Assembly (NCBI RefSeq): GCF_963662555.1
Contig: NZ_OY759719.1
Location: 826,985 to 890,984, forward strand
Direction: 5' to 3'
Origin: Thiomicrorhabdus sp.
GTDB lineage: Bacteria > Pseudomonadota > Gammaproteobacteria > Thiomicrospirales > Thiomicrospiraceae
Length of the DNA stretch: 64,000 nucleotides
The translations under genes and the position numbers were made by a program. Numbering within the stretch: position 1 is the stretch's first letter; each line of letters starts with the position of its first letter. Positions 41,760-50,540 of this stretch are shown here, in pieces. The notes beneath the pieces were generated by a model, which was not told the origin of the DNA, made no database searches, and saw only the letters and a program-made list of their open reading frames with translations.

Positions 41760-44700
41760 TATTTAGACTCCGTTTGTGATTGTTCAACAGAATTTTTGTC
41801 TGTTTTTTTGAAGGAGAAGCGTTCAGACATACCCGCAACCCAACGGAAGAACATTGGTACAAATAGCGGAGCAAATAGCGTTGCTGCAATCATTCCACCT
41901 ACCAGGCCTGTACCTACTGCTTGACGTGCCGCAGCACCCGCACCGGTACTTAACATAAGCGGTATTGCTGCAATAGTAAAGGCCAAAGAGGTCATTACAA
42001 TAGGTCTAAATCTTAATCTAGCCGCCGTTTCAGCGGCTTCAATTAATGACATGCCTTGTTTATGTTTTTGCATGGCAACCTCAACTATCAGTATGGCATT
42101 TTTGGCAGAGAGACCTATTAAGGTTAAGAGCCCTAACTGGAAGTAGATATCATTCTGTAATCCAGTTAACTTCACGGCAATCGTTGCTCCTAATACTGCA
42201 AATGGAACAGCAGTTAAAACCGCAAGCGGGATTGACCAGCGTTCATACTGTGCCGCTAAAATTAAGAAGACAAACAGTAAACCAAATAAGAAGGCCTGGT
42301 TACCTGAATTAGAAGACTGCTTTTCTTGATAGGCTTCACCGACCCAACCTAAGCTATAGCCATTTGGCATCACTTCATTAGCAACTTGTTCAAAAGCAGC
42401 TATCGCTTGTCCAGAGCTATAACCTGGAGCAGGTTCTCCCATTAGCTTAGCGGCAGGGAATAGGTTAAAACGATCTACAATATCGGCACCAGTTGTGCGT
42501 TTTACACTTACTAATGCACTTAATGGAACCATTTGGCCAGTTTGCGAGCGCACAAATACTTGAGCTAAATCTTCTGGTTTTTCACGGAAATTAGATTCCG
42601 ACTGCAAGTTAACTTTATAAGTACGACCATATAAGTTGAAGTCATTCACATAAAGTGTTCCAAACGTGGCTTGCATTGCGGCAAAGACATCGGCAACAGG
42701 TATTTGCATTGCTTGTGCTTTTTCGCGGTCTAAGGTGATTTCATATTGTGGCACTTTAGTTGAGAAAGTTGTGCGTACCGATTTTAATTCAGGGCGTGCA
42801 GACGCTTTTTTAATCAATTCATCGGTTACTTTACTTAAGGCTAAAGAGCCATCGCCGTTACGGTTTTGCAAATAAGCTTCAAAACCACCCGTCATACTCA
42901 TCCCCATAATAGTTGGCATACCAATTGGAATACTAAACGCATCTGGGATAGCCATTAACTGACCGAACAGTTGACCAACAATCGCTTTCAAACTTTGGTC
43001 TGGTGCAGTTCTCTCATCCCAAGGTTTTAAACTTACAAAAGAGACCGCCGCATTGGTTTTATTGGTAAATGTTTGTAAATCAAACCCAGCAAAACTGATT
43101 GAGTGAGCCACACCAGGGTGTTGAATTAACATTTCTGAAGTTTTATCACGAACCACTTCAGTACGAGACAATGAAGCCGCTGGAGGTAAGTAGTTAAGTA
43201 CAAACAGAGTCCCTTTATCTTCTTGCGGAAGTAAACCTTTTGGAACGCCACCTAATGTTTGATAGGTAATGGCTACCAGGCCTGCAAAAAGTAACACACT
43301 GATTAAGCTGTAACGCATAATTGTTCTTACACCAGCAGTAAACCCACTGGTAATACGATCAAAAAAGCGATTAAAGTATAAGAAAAAGCCAGTTTGCTTT
43401 TGATGTGCCGATTGTAAAATATTGGCACATAACGCGGGTGTTAAGGTCAAGGCTACAATACCTGAGATCGTGACTGAAATAACAATAGTTATGGCAAACT
43501 GTTTATACATTTGACCCGTTAACCCACTGATAAACGCAACAGGGATAAATACCGCAGCAAGTACTAAAACAATCGCCACAATAGGGCCTGTTATTTCACT
43601 CATCGCTTTAATCGTAGCCTCTCGTGGTGAGAGGTTTTCGGTTCGCATTATTCGTTCAACGTTTTCTACCACTATGATGGCATCATCCACCACAATACCT
43701 ATGGCGAGTATCATTCCAAATAATGTTAGCTGGTTGATTGAGAACCCAAGTAGATACATCCCTACAAATGTACCAATGATAGACACTGGAATAGCCAAAA
43801 CAGGAATCAGCGTTGCACGAACATTCTGTAAAAATAGATATACCACTAATACGACTAAAATTAGGGCTTCAAAAAGGGTATAGATAACCTTTTCAATAGA
43901 GATGTTTACAAATTCTGTGGTGTCATAAGGTACAGAGTAGTTGAGTCCTTTAGGGAAACTCTTAGATAATTCCGCTAACTTTTTATCAATTAATGCAGAG
44001 GTTTCTAAGGCATTTGCCCCTGGTTTTAAAAACACCCCAATTGGTACAGTTGGTTTACCATCATAGGTTGCATTAAAGTTGTAGTCTTGAGCACCTAATT
44101 CAACACGTGCAACATCTTTTAAACGTAAGGTGTCACCTTGCTTTTCAGCTTTTAAAATAATGTTTTTAAACTGTTCTGGTGTTGATAAACGACCTTCTGT
44201 AGTCACGGTATAAGAAAAAGCTTGTGGGTTAGCCATTGGTTCCTGGCCAAAACGCCCCGCAGCAAACTGAGAGTTTTGTGACTGAATCGCGTTATAGACA
44301 TCGCTAGGTGTAAGTTTGTATTGTGCCAATTTATTTGGGTCTAGCCATACTCGCATAGAGTAGTCTTTAGAACCAAATTGGCGAGCTTCACCCACTCCTG
44401 GAATACGAGCCAGTTCATCTAAGACGTTAATTAAGCCGTAGTTAGCAATAAATACCGTGCTTAAACTTGAATCGCCAGAGTAGAGCGAAATAACTTTTAA
44501 GATACTTGATGATTTTTTATTAACCTTTACACCTGCACGTTGTACTTCTGTTGGCAGCTTGCTTAATGCTCCTTGTACTTTGTTATTAACGTTAATATTT
44601 GCCTGATCAATATCTGTACCAATCTTAAAGGTAACCGTTAGGGTTAAAGTACCAGCAGAGGAGGTAACTGAGTTAATGTAAAGCATGTTATCCACGCCGT

Positions 44701-44911
44701 TAATAGCCTGCTCTAAAGGAGCCGCTACAGTTTGTGAAATGGTTTCAGCACTCGCTCCAGGGTAGGTAGCCGTTACCGCAACTTGCGGTGGCACTATTTC
44801 AGGGTATTCGGCAATGGGTAAACCCTTCATTGCAAGAAACCCAGCAATAATCACCACAAAAGACAGTACACTGGCTAAAACAGGGCGATTAATAAAAAAT
44901 TTAGAAAACAT
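41759..44911 (-). CDS. RND multidrug efflux transporter (AcrB/MexB type)
   Basis: Proton-driven inner-membrane pump of the HAE1 family. 1050 residues. Start MFSKFFINRPVLASVLSF is typical. The proton relay aspartates are in GIVVDDAIIVVENVER (segment 4), and the lysine is in LSAKNAILIVE (segment 10). The large periplasmic loops and the C-terminal PLFVPMFFRW are complete. Partial palindromes are found at 41903, 42292 and 43277, read as TGLVGG, NQAFLFG (antisense arm) and FAGLVAI. Second gene of the operon between adaptor and outer-membrane gene. Confidence 0.97.
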   Translation of the reverse strand: MFSKFFINRPVLASVLSFVVIIAGFLAMKGLPIAEYPEIVPPQVAVTATYPGASAETISQTVAAPLEQAINGVDNMLYINSVTSSAGTLTLTVTFKIGTDIDQANINVNNKVQGALSKLPTEVQRAGVKVNKKSSSILKVISLYSGDSSLSTVFIANYGLINVLDELARIPGVGEARQFGSKDYSMRVWLDPNKLAQYKLTPSDVYNAIQSQNSQFAAGRFGQEPMANPQAFSYTVTTEGRLSTPEQFKNIILKAEKQGDTLRLKDVARVELGAQDYNFNATYDGKPTVPIGVFLKPGANALETSALIDKKLAELSKSFPKGLNYSVPYDTTEFVNISIEKVIYTLFEALILVVLVVYLFLQNVRATLIPVLAIPVSIIGTFVGMYLLGFSINQLTLFGMILAIGIVVDDAIIVVENVERIMRTENLSPREATIKAMSEITGPIVAIVLVLAAVFIPVAFISGLTGQMYKQFAITIVISVTISGIVALTLTPALCANILQSAHQKQTGFFLYFNRFFDRITSGFTAGVRTIMRYSLISVLLFAGLVAITYQTLGGVPKGLLPQEDKGTLFVLNYLPPAASLSRTEVVRDKTSEMLIQHPGVAHSISFAGFDLQTFTNKTNAAVSFVSLKPWDERTAPDQSLKAIVGQLFGQLMAIPDAFSIPIGMPTIMGMSMTGGFEAYLQNRNGDGSLALSKVTDELIKKASARPELKSVRTTFSTKVPQYEITLDREKAQAMQIPVADVFAAMQATFGTLYVNDFNLYGRTYKVNLQSESNFREKPEDLAQVFVRSQTGQMVPLSALVSVKRTTGADIVDRFNLFPAAKLMGEPAPGYSSGQAIAAFEQVANEVMPNGYSLGWVGEAYQEKQSSNSGNQAFLFGLLFVFLILAAQYERWSIPLAVLTAVPFAVLGATIAVKLTGLQNDIYFQLGLLTLIGLSAKNAILIVEVAMQKHKQGMSLIEAAETAARLRFRPIVMTSLAFTIAAIPLMLSTGAGAAARQAVGTGLVGGMIAATLFAPLFVPMFFRWVAGMSERFSFKKTDKNSVEQSQTESK

Positions 44912-44972
44912 GGTTTTTCCTCAGATTAACGGTTTAAGTTAATTGGTAATGTAAATTATCTATAGCAAAGTA

Positions 44973-46157
44973 TTATTTTGCTGCATGCTCTTTATCTGTT
45001 TTACCAGCAGTGCTTGGTTTGTTTGGCAATATGGATACCGGTGTTTTAGGGCGTAACTTTATAAGGTTATTGGTTACTACTACATCACCGTTAGATAAGC
45101 CAGAATCTACTAACCAATTGTGGCCTTTTTCACCACCTAAATGCACAGGTACTAAATCTGCAATGCCATCGGTTACCTTATAAACAAAGGATTGTCCGCC
45201 CATTTGTACAACCGCTTTTTTAGGAACAATATATACATTTTGACGAATTGAGTCGGTCACTCTTAAACGCACAAATGATCCTGGCATTAATTGGTTTGTT
45301 TTATTATCAAATACGGCTCGTGCTTGAATACTACCTGTTGTTGTGTTGATGTTGCTGTCAACATAATCAATTTTTCCAGAGGCGATGACTTCACCTTTCG
45401 CATTGATGATTTGTGCGGTCCATTGGTTTTTAGGAAGAGTTTTTAGTTTGCCTGCCTGAATTTCTTTTTGTTGCTGAATGTAATCAGCATCAGGTATCGC
45501 AAAAATAACATTAATTAAATCTAATTGAGTAATATTGGTAAGCAGGGTGTTTTCAGAGTTTGAGCCAACTAAGCTACCAATATCTTGTTGTTTGATACCT
45601 GCAACCCCCGAGATTTCAGCACGAACTTCAGTGTAATCTAAGTCAATTTGGGTTTCATTTAATGCCGCTTCTTGACCTTCTAAATTAGCCTTTGCCAATT
45701 CAAGGTTAGATAAAGCCGTATCAACTTCTTGAGCACTTACCGCTTTATTTTTATATAAACCCTTAACACGGTCATACTCTCTCTGAGCTTGATTTAGGTT
45801 CGCTTTTGCAACATTAACTTGAGCTTTTGCTTTAAGTACTAATGCACGATATTTGCGATCATCAATTTTATAAAGTAATTGGCCTGCCTTTACTTCTTGG
45901 CCTTCAGTAAAGTATTTCTTTTGTAAAATTCCACTCACACGTGCATACACTTCAACTTGTTGTGCGGCTTGTGTGCGAGCGGAGTAATCAGCATAAACTG
46001 GAACATTTTCTAGGCTAACTGTAGTCGCGGCAACGGGTAAGGCTTGCGGTTTCTGGCCTGAATCAGCCGCAGAAACAAAAAGAGGCATAAAAAGCAATAC
46101 ACCAATAAAGCTTTGAGTTAAGCATTTTTTTGGATTTAACAGGGCTGAAAACATCAT
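44973..46157 (-). CDS. RND efflux periplasmic adaptor (AcrA/MexA type)
   Basis: Membrane fusion protein linking pump and outer-membrane channel. 394 residues. N-terminal hydrophobic signal of about 30 residues ending in SAA, with no lipobox cysteine, so it may be anchored differently from AcrA. The lipoyl halves are seen in VEVYARVSGILQKKYFTEGQEVKAGQLLYKID pieces, with an alpha-hairpin at about 110-160 and beta-barrel after 220. Two ATG codons are adjacent (46157, 46154). First gene of the efflux operon, 130 bases from the divergent regulator. Confidence 0.95.
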   Translation of the reverse strand: MMFSALLNPKKCLTQSFIGVLLFMPLFVSAADSGQKPQALPVAATTVSLENVPVYADYSARTQAAQQVEVYARVSGILQKKYFTEGQEVKAGQLLYKIDDRKYRALVLKAKAQVNVAKANLNQAQREYDRVKGLYKNKAVSAQEVDTALSNLELAKANLEGQEAALNETQIDLDYTEVRAEISGVAGIKQQDIGSLVGSNSENTLLTNITQLDLINVIFAIPDADYIQQQKEIQAGKLKTLPKNQWTAQIINAKGEVIASGKIDYVDSNINTTTGSIQARAVFDNKTNQLMPGSFVRLRVTDSIRQNVYIVPKKAVVQMGGQSFVYKVTDGIADLVPVHLGGEKGHNWLVDSGLSNGDVVVTNNLIKLRPKTPVSILPNKPSTAGKTDKEHAAK

Positions 46158-46188
46158 AATTTCCTTTATAAATGGTCAAGAATTAAAT

Positions 46189-46212
46189 AAAGTGTAGCAT
46201 ACACTACACTTT
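46189..46212. promoter_or_regulatory. Likely TetR operator
   Basis: Perfect dyad AAAGTGTAG-CATACA-CTACACTTT (9-bp arms, 6-base centre) in the divergent gap between the efflux adaptor and the TetR gene. Its position and 24-bp size fit a TetR/AcrR operator controlling both directions. Confidence 0.8.
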
Positions 46213-46287
46213 TGTTTCAATAATAAGTTAAAATAAATTATAAGGTACAATACCCCCAAAAATTGAAAGTGAATAACTGGTGAAATT

Positions 46288-46932
46288 ATGAGAAAAGCGA
46301 TACAGCAATCAATTAGCGAGCCATGCAATAAAAGGGGCGTAGCCCGTCAACAAAAGTTTTTAGAAACTGCAGAAAAACTATTTTTGGCTTCTGGCTATGC
46401 CAACACAAGTGTTAATGAAGTTGTAAGATTATCTGGTGGTTCTTTAGGGACTTTGTATCGTTTATTTGGTAATAAAATTGGATTGTTCGAAGCTGTTTTT
46501 AGAAAACTCGCCATGACTTTTTTTAATGAGTTGGAAGAGGGAGTGGTTTGGAGTGATGATGTAGAGCGAAGTTTGATGGCGTTTGGTAGACACATACAAA
46601 GTGTGGTTTTGAAGCCCGATGGTATCGCTATTTATCGCCTAGTTTTAATGGAAAATAATGACGATCAGAAAGAAATACAAAGAATTTACTATAAATATGG
46701 CCCGCAGGTTGGTATAGAAATGTTGGCCTGTTATTTAAGAAAACAGGTTAGTCTTAAAAAGATTGCCCCCATAAATGAAGAGATTGCTGCAACACAATTT
46801 ATTGAAATGGTTAAGGGGCCGTTTGTTAATAGGTTACTTTTTGGTGAAGAAGTTTCAGAAGAAGACGTAGAGTTAGCGTTAATTCAAGGTGTGAAAATTT
46901 TTATAAATGGTTTAGCTATCAAGCCAGATTAA
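46288..46932 (+). CDS. TetR-family transcriptional regulator
   Basis: Likely repressor of the divergent RND operon. 214 residues. N-terminal helix-turn-helix at about 22-68: FLETAEKLFLASGYANTSV, VVRLSGGSLGTLYRLFGNK. The variable C-terminal domain (about 80-205) would bind the inducer. The ATG at 46288 follows about 75 bases of the shared gap that contains the operator. AcrR-like by context. Confidence 0.92.
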   Translation: MRKAIQQSISEPCNKRGVARQQKFLETAEKLFLASGYANTSVNEVVRLSGGSLGTLYRLFGNKIGLFEAVFRKLAMTFFNELEEGVVWSDDVERSLMAFGRHIQSVVLKPDGIAIYRLVLMENNDDQKEIQRIYYKYGPQVGIEMLACYLRKQVSLKKIAPINEEIAATQFIEMVKGPFVNRLLFGEEVSEEDVELALIQGVKIFINGLAIKPD

Positions 46933-47059
46933 CCTTAATTATTTATCTCGAAGTTCAACTTTCAAATAAATCTTTAATCTTATGGCTTGCATCGGGCAGA
47001 AAAAATTACATGTTTTACTGATTATTTCGCCTAATGCCGGTTAGTCTGTTTCTTTGTTT

Positions 47060-48130
47060 TTAATTTTCAGTTTGTGGGGGCAATGACTTTATATACAAGT
47101 CATGCTTGCTGAATGGAATTTCAATGCCTTCAATGGCAAAGCGTTTGTAGATAGCCGTGTTTAAGCTATCCACTACACGTCCTCGTATTTCAGGATTATC
47201 TATCCAAACTAATAATTCCATATCTAGACCTGAAGCACCAAATTGACGAAAACGCACTCGTGGTTCTGGATCAGTACAAATTTGAGTTTCTTCGCTGGCA
47301 ATATGCATGAGTGTCGATTTAACATGATCAATATCCACATCATAAGCTACGCTTACCGCAACTCGTGTTCTCGATTTTATGTGCCTACCGGACGACTCAT
47401 TTACAATTTTACCGTTAGCAATAATGGCATTAGGTACATTAATCTCTAGATCGTCTCGTGTTAGGATTCGGGTTGAACGTAAACCAATATGGGTTACCAT
47501 GCCACGCTCGCCGCTATCGATAACGATATAGTCCCCGATTTTATAAGGTGAATCTGCCAAAATGAATACACCAGAAAGTAAATTGGCAATGGTGTCTTTT
47601 GCAGCAAACCCCACAGCAATACCAATAATCCCCGCTGAGGCTAGCCAGGCACTCATGTCAATATTCCAGGTGATAAACAGCAGATAAAAAATAATTAATA
47701 CCACTAAAACGGCTGCAATGTTTTCAAACAAGGGCAGGGTTTGTGGTTGAATAAATCCACCTTGACGATGCGTTTGGCTTAGATTTTTTAAGCTAAATTG
47801 TGAGCTGCGGTAAATGAATTGTCCCCAAACAATAATATCAATACTTTGTAAAATCATTGGCAATAGGGATTCAAATTTGTCGCTTAATTCAAAGCTATGA
47901 ACGGCATTGTTGATGCCTATTAATACAATTGAAATGGTAATAGGTAAGCGAATGGCATTAAATACAAATGCAAGATTGGTACGCTGTTTTTTATTGGACC
48001 AAGCAAGAAATGTCCATTTAATAAAGTAACTTACGATTAGGGCAGTAAAAATTGCAATGGTCAGCAAAATAAAGGCATCTATTAAAGGATGGTTGGGAGA
48101 GCTTAAATATTGCTTAATAAAATCGAGCAT
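47060..48130 (-). CDS. MscS-family mechanosensitive channel
   Basis: Inner-membrane channel that opens under hypo-osmotic tension. 356 residues. Several N-terminal membrane segments, then the pore helix AWLASAGIIGIAVGFAAKD near residue 160-180 and the beta domain with DYIVIDSGERGMVTHIGLRSTRI pieces. The C-terminal alpha/beta domain is complete (GIEIPFSKHDLY). It is convergent with the TetR gene and lies just downstream of the OmpA-family gene in the same direction, but separated from it by a terminator. Confidence 0.92.
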   Translation of the reverse strand: MLDFIKQYLSSPNHPLIDAFILLTIAIFTALIVSYFIKWTFLAWSNKKQRTNLAFVFNAIRLPITISIVLIGINNAVHSFELSDKFESLLPMILQSIDIIVWGQFIYRSSQFSLKNLSQTHRQGGFIQPQTLPLFENIAAVLVVLIIFYLLFITWNIDMSAWLASAGIIGIAVGFAAKDTIANLLSGVFILADSPYKIGDYIVIDSGERGMVTHIGLRSTRILTRDDLEINVPNAIIANGKIVNESSGRHIKSRTRVAVSVAYDVDIDHVKSTLMHIASEETQICTDPEPRVRFRQFGASGLDMELLVWIDNPEIRGRVVDSLNTAIYKRFAIEGIEIPFSKHDLYIKSLPPQTEN

Positions 48131-48245
48131 AGTGGATTCCTGATAAGGTATATAAAGCCTTATTGTCTGAAAAAACAGTTAGGGTAAGTGTATATTTTTT
48201 ATGCATTGACTGACATTAATTTACCACACCCTGCAAGCGGGTATA

Positions 48246-48256
48246 AAGGCCTGGTA
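48246..48256. repeat. Partial palindrome upstream of the MscS gene
   Basis: AAGGCCTGGTA: one complete arm of the palindrome. The whole gap 48131-48417 contains only this and the terminator-like hairpin. Confidence 0.6.
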
Positions 48257-48316
48257 AATATTACATAGAATAGTAATAAATTAGCAGTCTGTTTGAAGCT
48301 TATGATTGCTAGATAG

Positions 48317-48356
48317 TAAAACGGCTATTTTCTGTAAAGAAAACAGCCGTGTTTTT
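48317..48356 (-). terminator. Terminator after the OmpA-family gene
   Basis: 13-bp arms with one mismatch (48321-48333 and 48338-48350 region, ACGGCT/AGCCGT ends, 4-base loop). TTTTAC follows on the minus strand and GTTTTT on the plus strand. Confidence 0.8.
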
Positions 48357-48417
48357 GGGTCGTTATATCAAGTATAAAGTGCCTGATAGTGACTTTTTTT
48401 AAGGCTTAAATAGTGAA

Positions 48418-49254
48418 CTATTTGATGATTTCCATCTCAACACGACGGTTTTCAGCACGGCCTTCTTTGGTTTTGTTTGAAGCTATTGGACTTTCTTCAC
48501 CCATACCAGTAGCGTGAATACGGTCTGCTTCAATGCCTTTTGACTCTAAGTAAGTTTTTACTGAGTTGGCACGTCTTTCAGAAAGTTTTTGGTTATAAGC
48601 GGCAGGCCCAGTAGAGTCTGTATGTCCAGTTACTTTAACTTCTGTTTTAGCATTATGAGATAGGTAGTCTGCATAGTCATTTAGTTTTGTTTTAGCGGCA
48701 TCTTTTAAAACAGCTTTATCAAAGTCAAAGAATCCACGGAACGCAACAGGTGCATCATCAACAATTTTCTTAACAAAAACCGGCTCAGGTTTAGGAACAA
48801 CCACTGGTGCAGGTTTAGCTACAACAGGAGGTTTTGGTTCAGCCCAACCTTCGCATTTAGCCATAGCGGTGTCTTTAGACCAATGAATGGTACGAACACA
48901 ATAACCATAACCATCACGAACGATACGGTTTTGTGAATCTACTACATATGCAATTTGACCAGAACCATCAATATCTTCTTTTACTGGTGGCAAAAGAGTT
49001 GGTGCTGGCTTGCTTTCTGCAGTAGTGCTTTCATCTGCTTCTTTAGTCGTGCTAGCTTGTTCTGTTTTTGGCTGTTCGCAACTTGCGATAGCGGTTTCTG
49101 GAGTCCATGCACTAGAACGAACGCAACTTCCATACGCATCTTTGGCGATTTCACCATAACTATCAGTTACGTAAGCATTAGAAGCGGCAATAGCATTTGA
49201 GCTTGCAGCAATAGAAATAATTGCAATCAGTGGAAGAAGTCTTGTTTTTATCAT
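48418..49254 (-). CDS. OmpA-family outer membrane protein with duplicated N-terminal module
   Basis: Probable envelope protein that tethers the outer membrane to peptidoglycan. 278 residues. Signal peptide of about 24 residues (cleavage after AIA). Two similar modules of about 38 residues follow (about 26-64 and 104-142), each with YV.DS, a CVR, a W and a second cysteine, so one disulphide per module is plausible. A Pro/Lys/Val linker (about 147-165) leads to the OmpA_C domain (FDFDKAVL, VTGHTDSTG, LSERRANSVK, GMGEESPIAS, AENRRVE). There is no eight-strand barrel, unlike OprF. AAAGGA precedes the ATG. It has its own ECF-type promoter. Confidence 0.92.
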   Translation of the reverse strand: MIKTRLLPLIAIISIAASSNAIAASNAYVTDSYGEIAKDAYGSCVRSSAWTPETAIASCEQPKTEQASTTKEADESTTAESKPAPTLLPPVKEDIDGSGQIAYVVDSQNRIVRDGYGYCVRTIHWSKDTAMAKCEGWAEPKPPVVAKPAPVVVPKPEPVFVKKIVDDAPVAFRGFFDFDKAVLKDAAKTKLNDYADYLSHNAKTEVKVTGHTDSTGPAAYNQKLSERRANSVKTYLESKGIEADRIHATGMGEESPIASNKTKEGRAENRRVEMEIIK

Positions 49255-49280
49255 GTAAATAATCCTTTAATAGATAGTTT

Positions 49281-49297
49281 AGAGTCAAAATGACTCT
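49281..49297 (-). promoter_or_regulatory. 5' stem-loop of the OmpA-family mRNA
   Basis: AGAGTCA and TGACTCT arms (7 bp) around AAA. On the minus strand it starts at, or within one or two bases of, the predicted transcription start. A 5'-terminal stem of this kind protects E. coli ompA mRNA from decay. Confidence 0.55.
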
Positions 49298-49303
49298 TAT
49301 AAT

Positions 49304-49336
49304 TTAAGACGCTGCGAGGCACTAAAAAGTCACATA
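49304..49336 (-). promoter_or_regulatory. ECF-type promoter of the OmpA-family gene
   Basis: On the minus strand TATGTGACTTT, 15 bases, GTCTTAA. The same two elements at the same spacing occur before the ECF sigma gene (51114-51146) and, as GTGACTTT-N15-GTCTGA, before corC. Predicted target of that sigma factor. Confidence 0.75.
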
Positions 49337-49432
49337 TTTAGCATTGTTTTATAAAAAACTTTTTTAATTATTTGTTGTTTATATTCATGTTAGCACCAAT
49401 AACCTGATGTTATCAAATAGATATTTTGGTTT

Positions 49433-49446
49433 TACCAGGCCTGGTA
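49433..49446. repeat. Full palindrome copy 5
   Basis: Exact TACCAGGCCTGGTA in the gap between the CmpX-like gene and the OmpA-family gene, about 100 bases upstream of the ECF-type promoter. Confidence 0.9.
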
Positions 49447-49503
49447 ATTTTAAAATATTGAGTGCCTTATTAAGCTTTTTAAAGTTATCTCAAATCGTAG
49501 ATT

Positions 49504-50331
49504 TTACTTGGTTTGTTTTTGGTAAATTTGGTCAAGTAATTGGTCATTTGGAATAACAACAATCCCTTCACTGGTTTTTATCTCAGTACTGCTACCATTA
49601 ATTTTAATGACCGTTCCGGTTTGTCCTTGTACAGTAATGGTGTCTTCTACATTAATGTGTTCTTTGAGGTAGTAAGACGATAAGATTTTTTTAAGTTGTG
49701 GGGCACTACCAATTCCAATAGCGAGGGCAATAGCTAAAGTAATACCAGTAAATGCAACTAATATAATCATCTGAATTAACTGAGTGTCAAAAGCCAACTG
49801 TTCTAATACGGTTAAGACAATAATGACGACCAATACGCCGTAAATAAAGCTAGAAATTAGCTGGGACGCAGCTGGTATAAAGTTTTTAAGGGCACTGTTT
49901 AAAGCATTACGAATAAAATGGGCTATAAATAAACCAGCAACCAAAATAATTAACGCAGCCATTACATTAGGAATGTACATTGCCACTTTATTTAATGTAT
50001 CAACAAATCCAGTTAATCCTGCATATTCGGCTGCAGTAATAAATGTAAATAGCACAATTAACCAAAAGAACAGGCCTGCTAAAAGGGTTGAGGGTGTTTG
50101 TTTAATCCCCACAGCTAAAAGCTTTTTATCTAATTGAATACGTTCAGCGGCACAATCAAATTTTAGTTTTTTAAATAATTTAAAGCTTAATTTTTGAACA
50201 AATACCGCCAATAAATAACCGATTAATAAAATACTAAATGCAATCAGTACATCGGGCAGAGCCATTAAAAAATTGTTGTAAGCATCTCCCCATGTAAACT
50301 GAATGCGGTCCTTTACATCATAAATATTCAT
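49504..50331 (-). CDS. cmpX: CmpX-like mechanosensitive-type membrane protein
   Basis: Inner-membrane protein of the small MscS-related group with conserved TM-helix repeats. 275 residues with about five to six membrane segments; GYLLAVFVQKLSFKLFKKL and VAGLFIAHFIRNALNSALK are the two repeats (about 38-56 and 131-150). A short soluble beta domain follows (VEDTITVQGQTGTVIKING near 228-246). In Pseudomonas the CmpX protein lies beside sigX and affects SigX activity. Here the start overlaps the upstream small gene by ATGA, so translation is coupled. Partial palindrome core at 50071 within the gene. Confidence 0.85.
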   Translation of the reverse strand: MNIYDVKDRIQFTWGDAYNNFLMALPDVLIAFSILLIGYLLAVFVQKLSFKLFKKLKFDCAAERIQLDKKLLAVGIKQTPSTLLAGLFFWLIVLFTFITAAEYAGLTGFVDTLNKVAMYIPNVMAALIILVAGLFIAHFIRNALNSALKNFIPAASQLISSFIYGVLVVIIVLTVLEQLAFDTQLIQMIILVAFTGITLAIALAIGIGSAPQLKKILSSYYLKEHINVEDTITVQGQTGTVIKINGSSTEIKTSEGIVVIPNDQLLDQIYQKQTK

Positions 50332-50540
50332 GAGTTTTCCTTTTGATGTGACAAAGTTTTAGCCATAGAAAATAGAGCTAATGGGAGTTTATATAAAAAT
50401 AGAATAAAGACTTCTTGAACCAGTGTTAGCCAATTCACGCCTTGTATGATCATAGAGGCTCTTTGAGCTGGGGTGTTTTTAGAGTTGTCTAATGACAAAA
50501 GCTTTTTGAATTTGTCTTCTTCTATTGAATCAGGTGTCAT
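50328..50540 (-). CDS. Small protein between sigX and cmpX
   Basis: Function unknown, 70 residues. A charged soluble N-terminus (about 1-30) is followed by one hydrophobic stretch (about 36-60, TLVQEVFILFLYKLPLALF), suggesting a membrane-associated helix. Both ends overlap their neighbours by ATGA (sigma stop, cmpX start), a coupling that supports it being real. It holds the place of CrfX in Pseudomonas. A very short anti-sigma factor or a CmpX partner are both possible; I see no zinc-finger anti-sigma motif. Confidence 0.7.
   Translation of the reverse strand: MTPDSIEEDKFKKLLSLDNSKNTPAQRASMIIQGVNWLTLVQEVFILFLYKLPLALFSMAKTLSHQKENS

Noticed and set aside
48389-48420. A fourth GTGACTTT on the plus strand
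   Set aside because: No GTCT element follows at 15 bases, and it lies at the 3' end of the OmpA-family gene with no rightward gene behind it.
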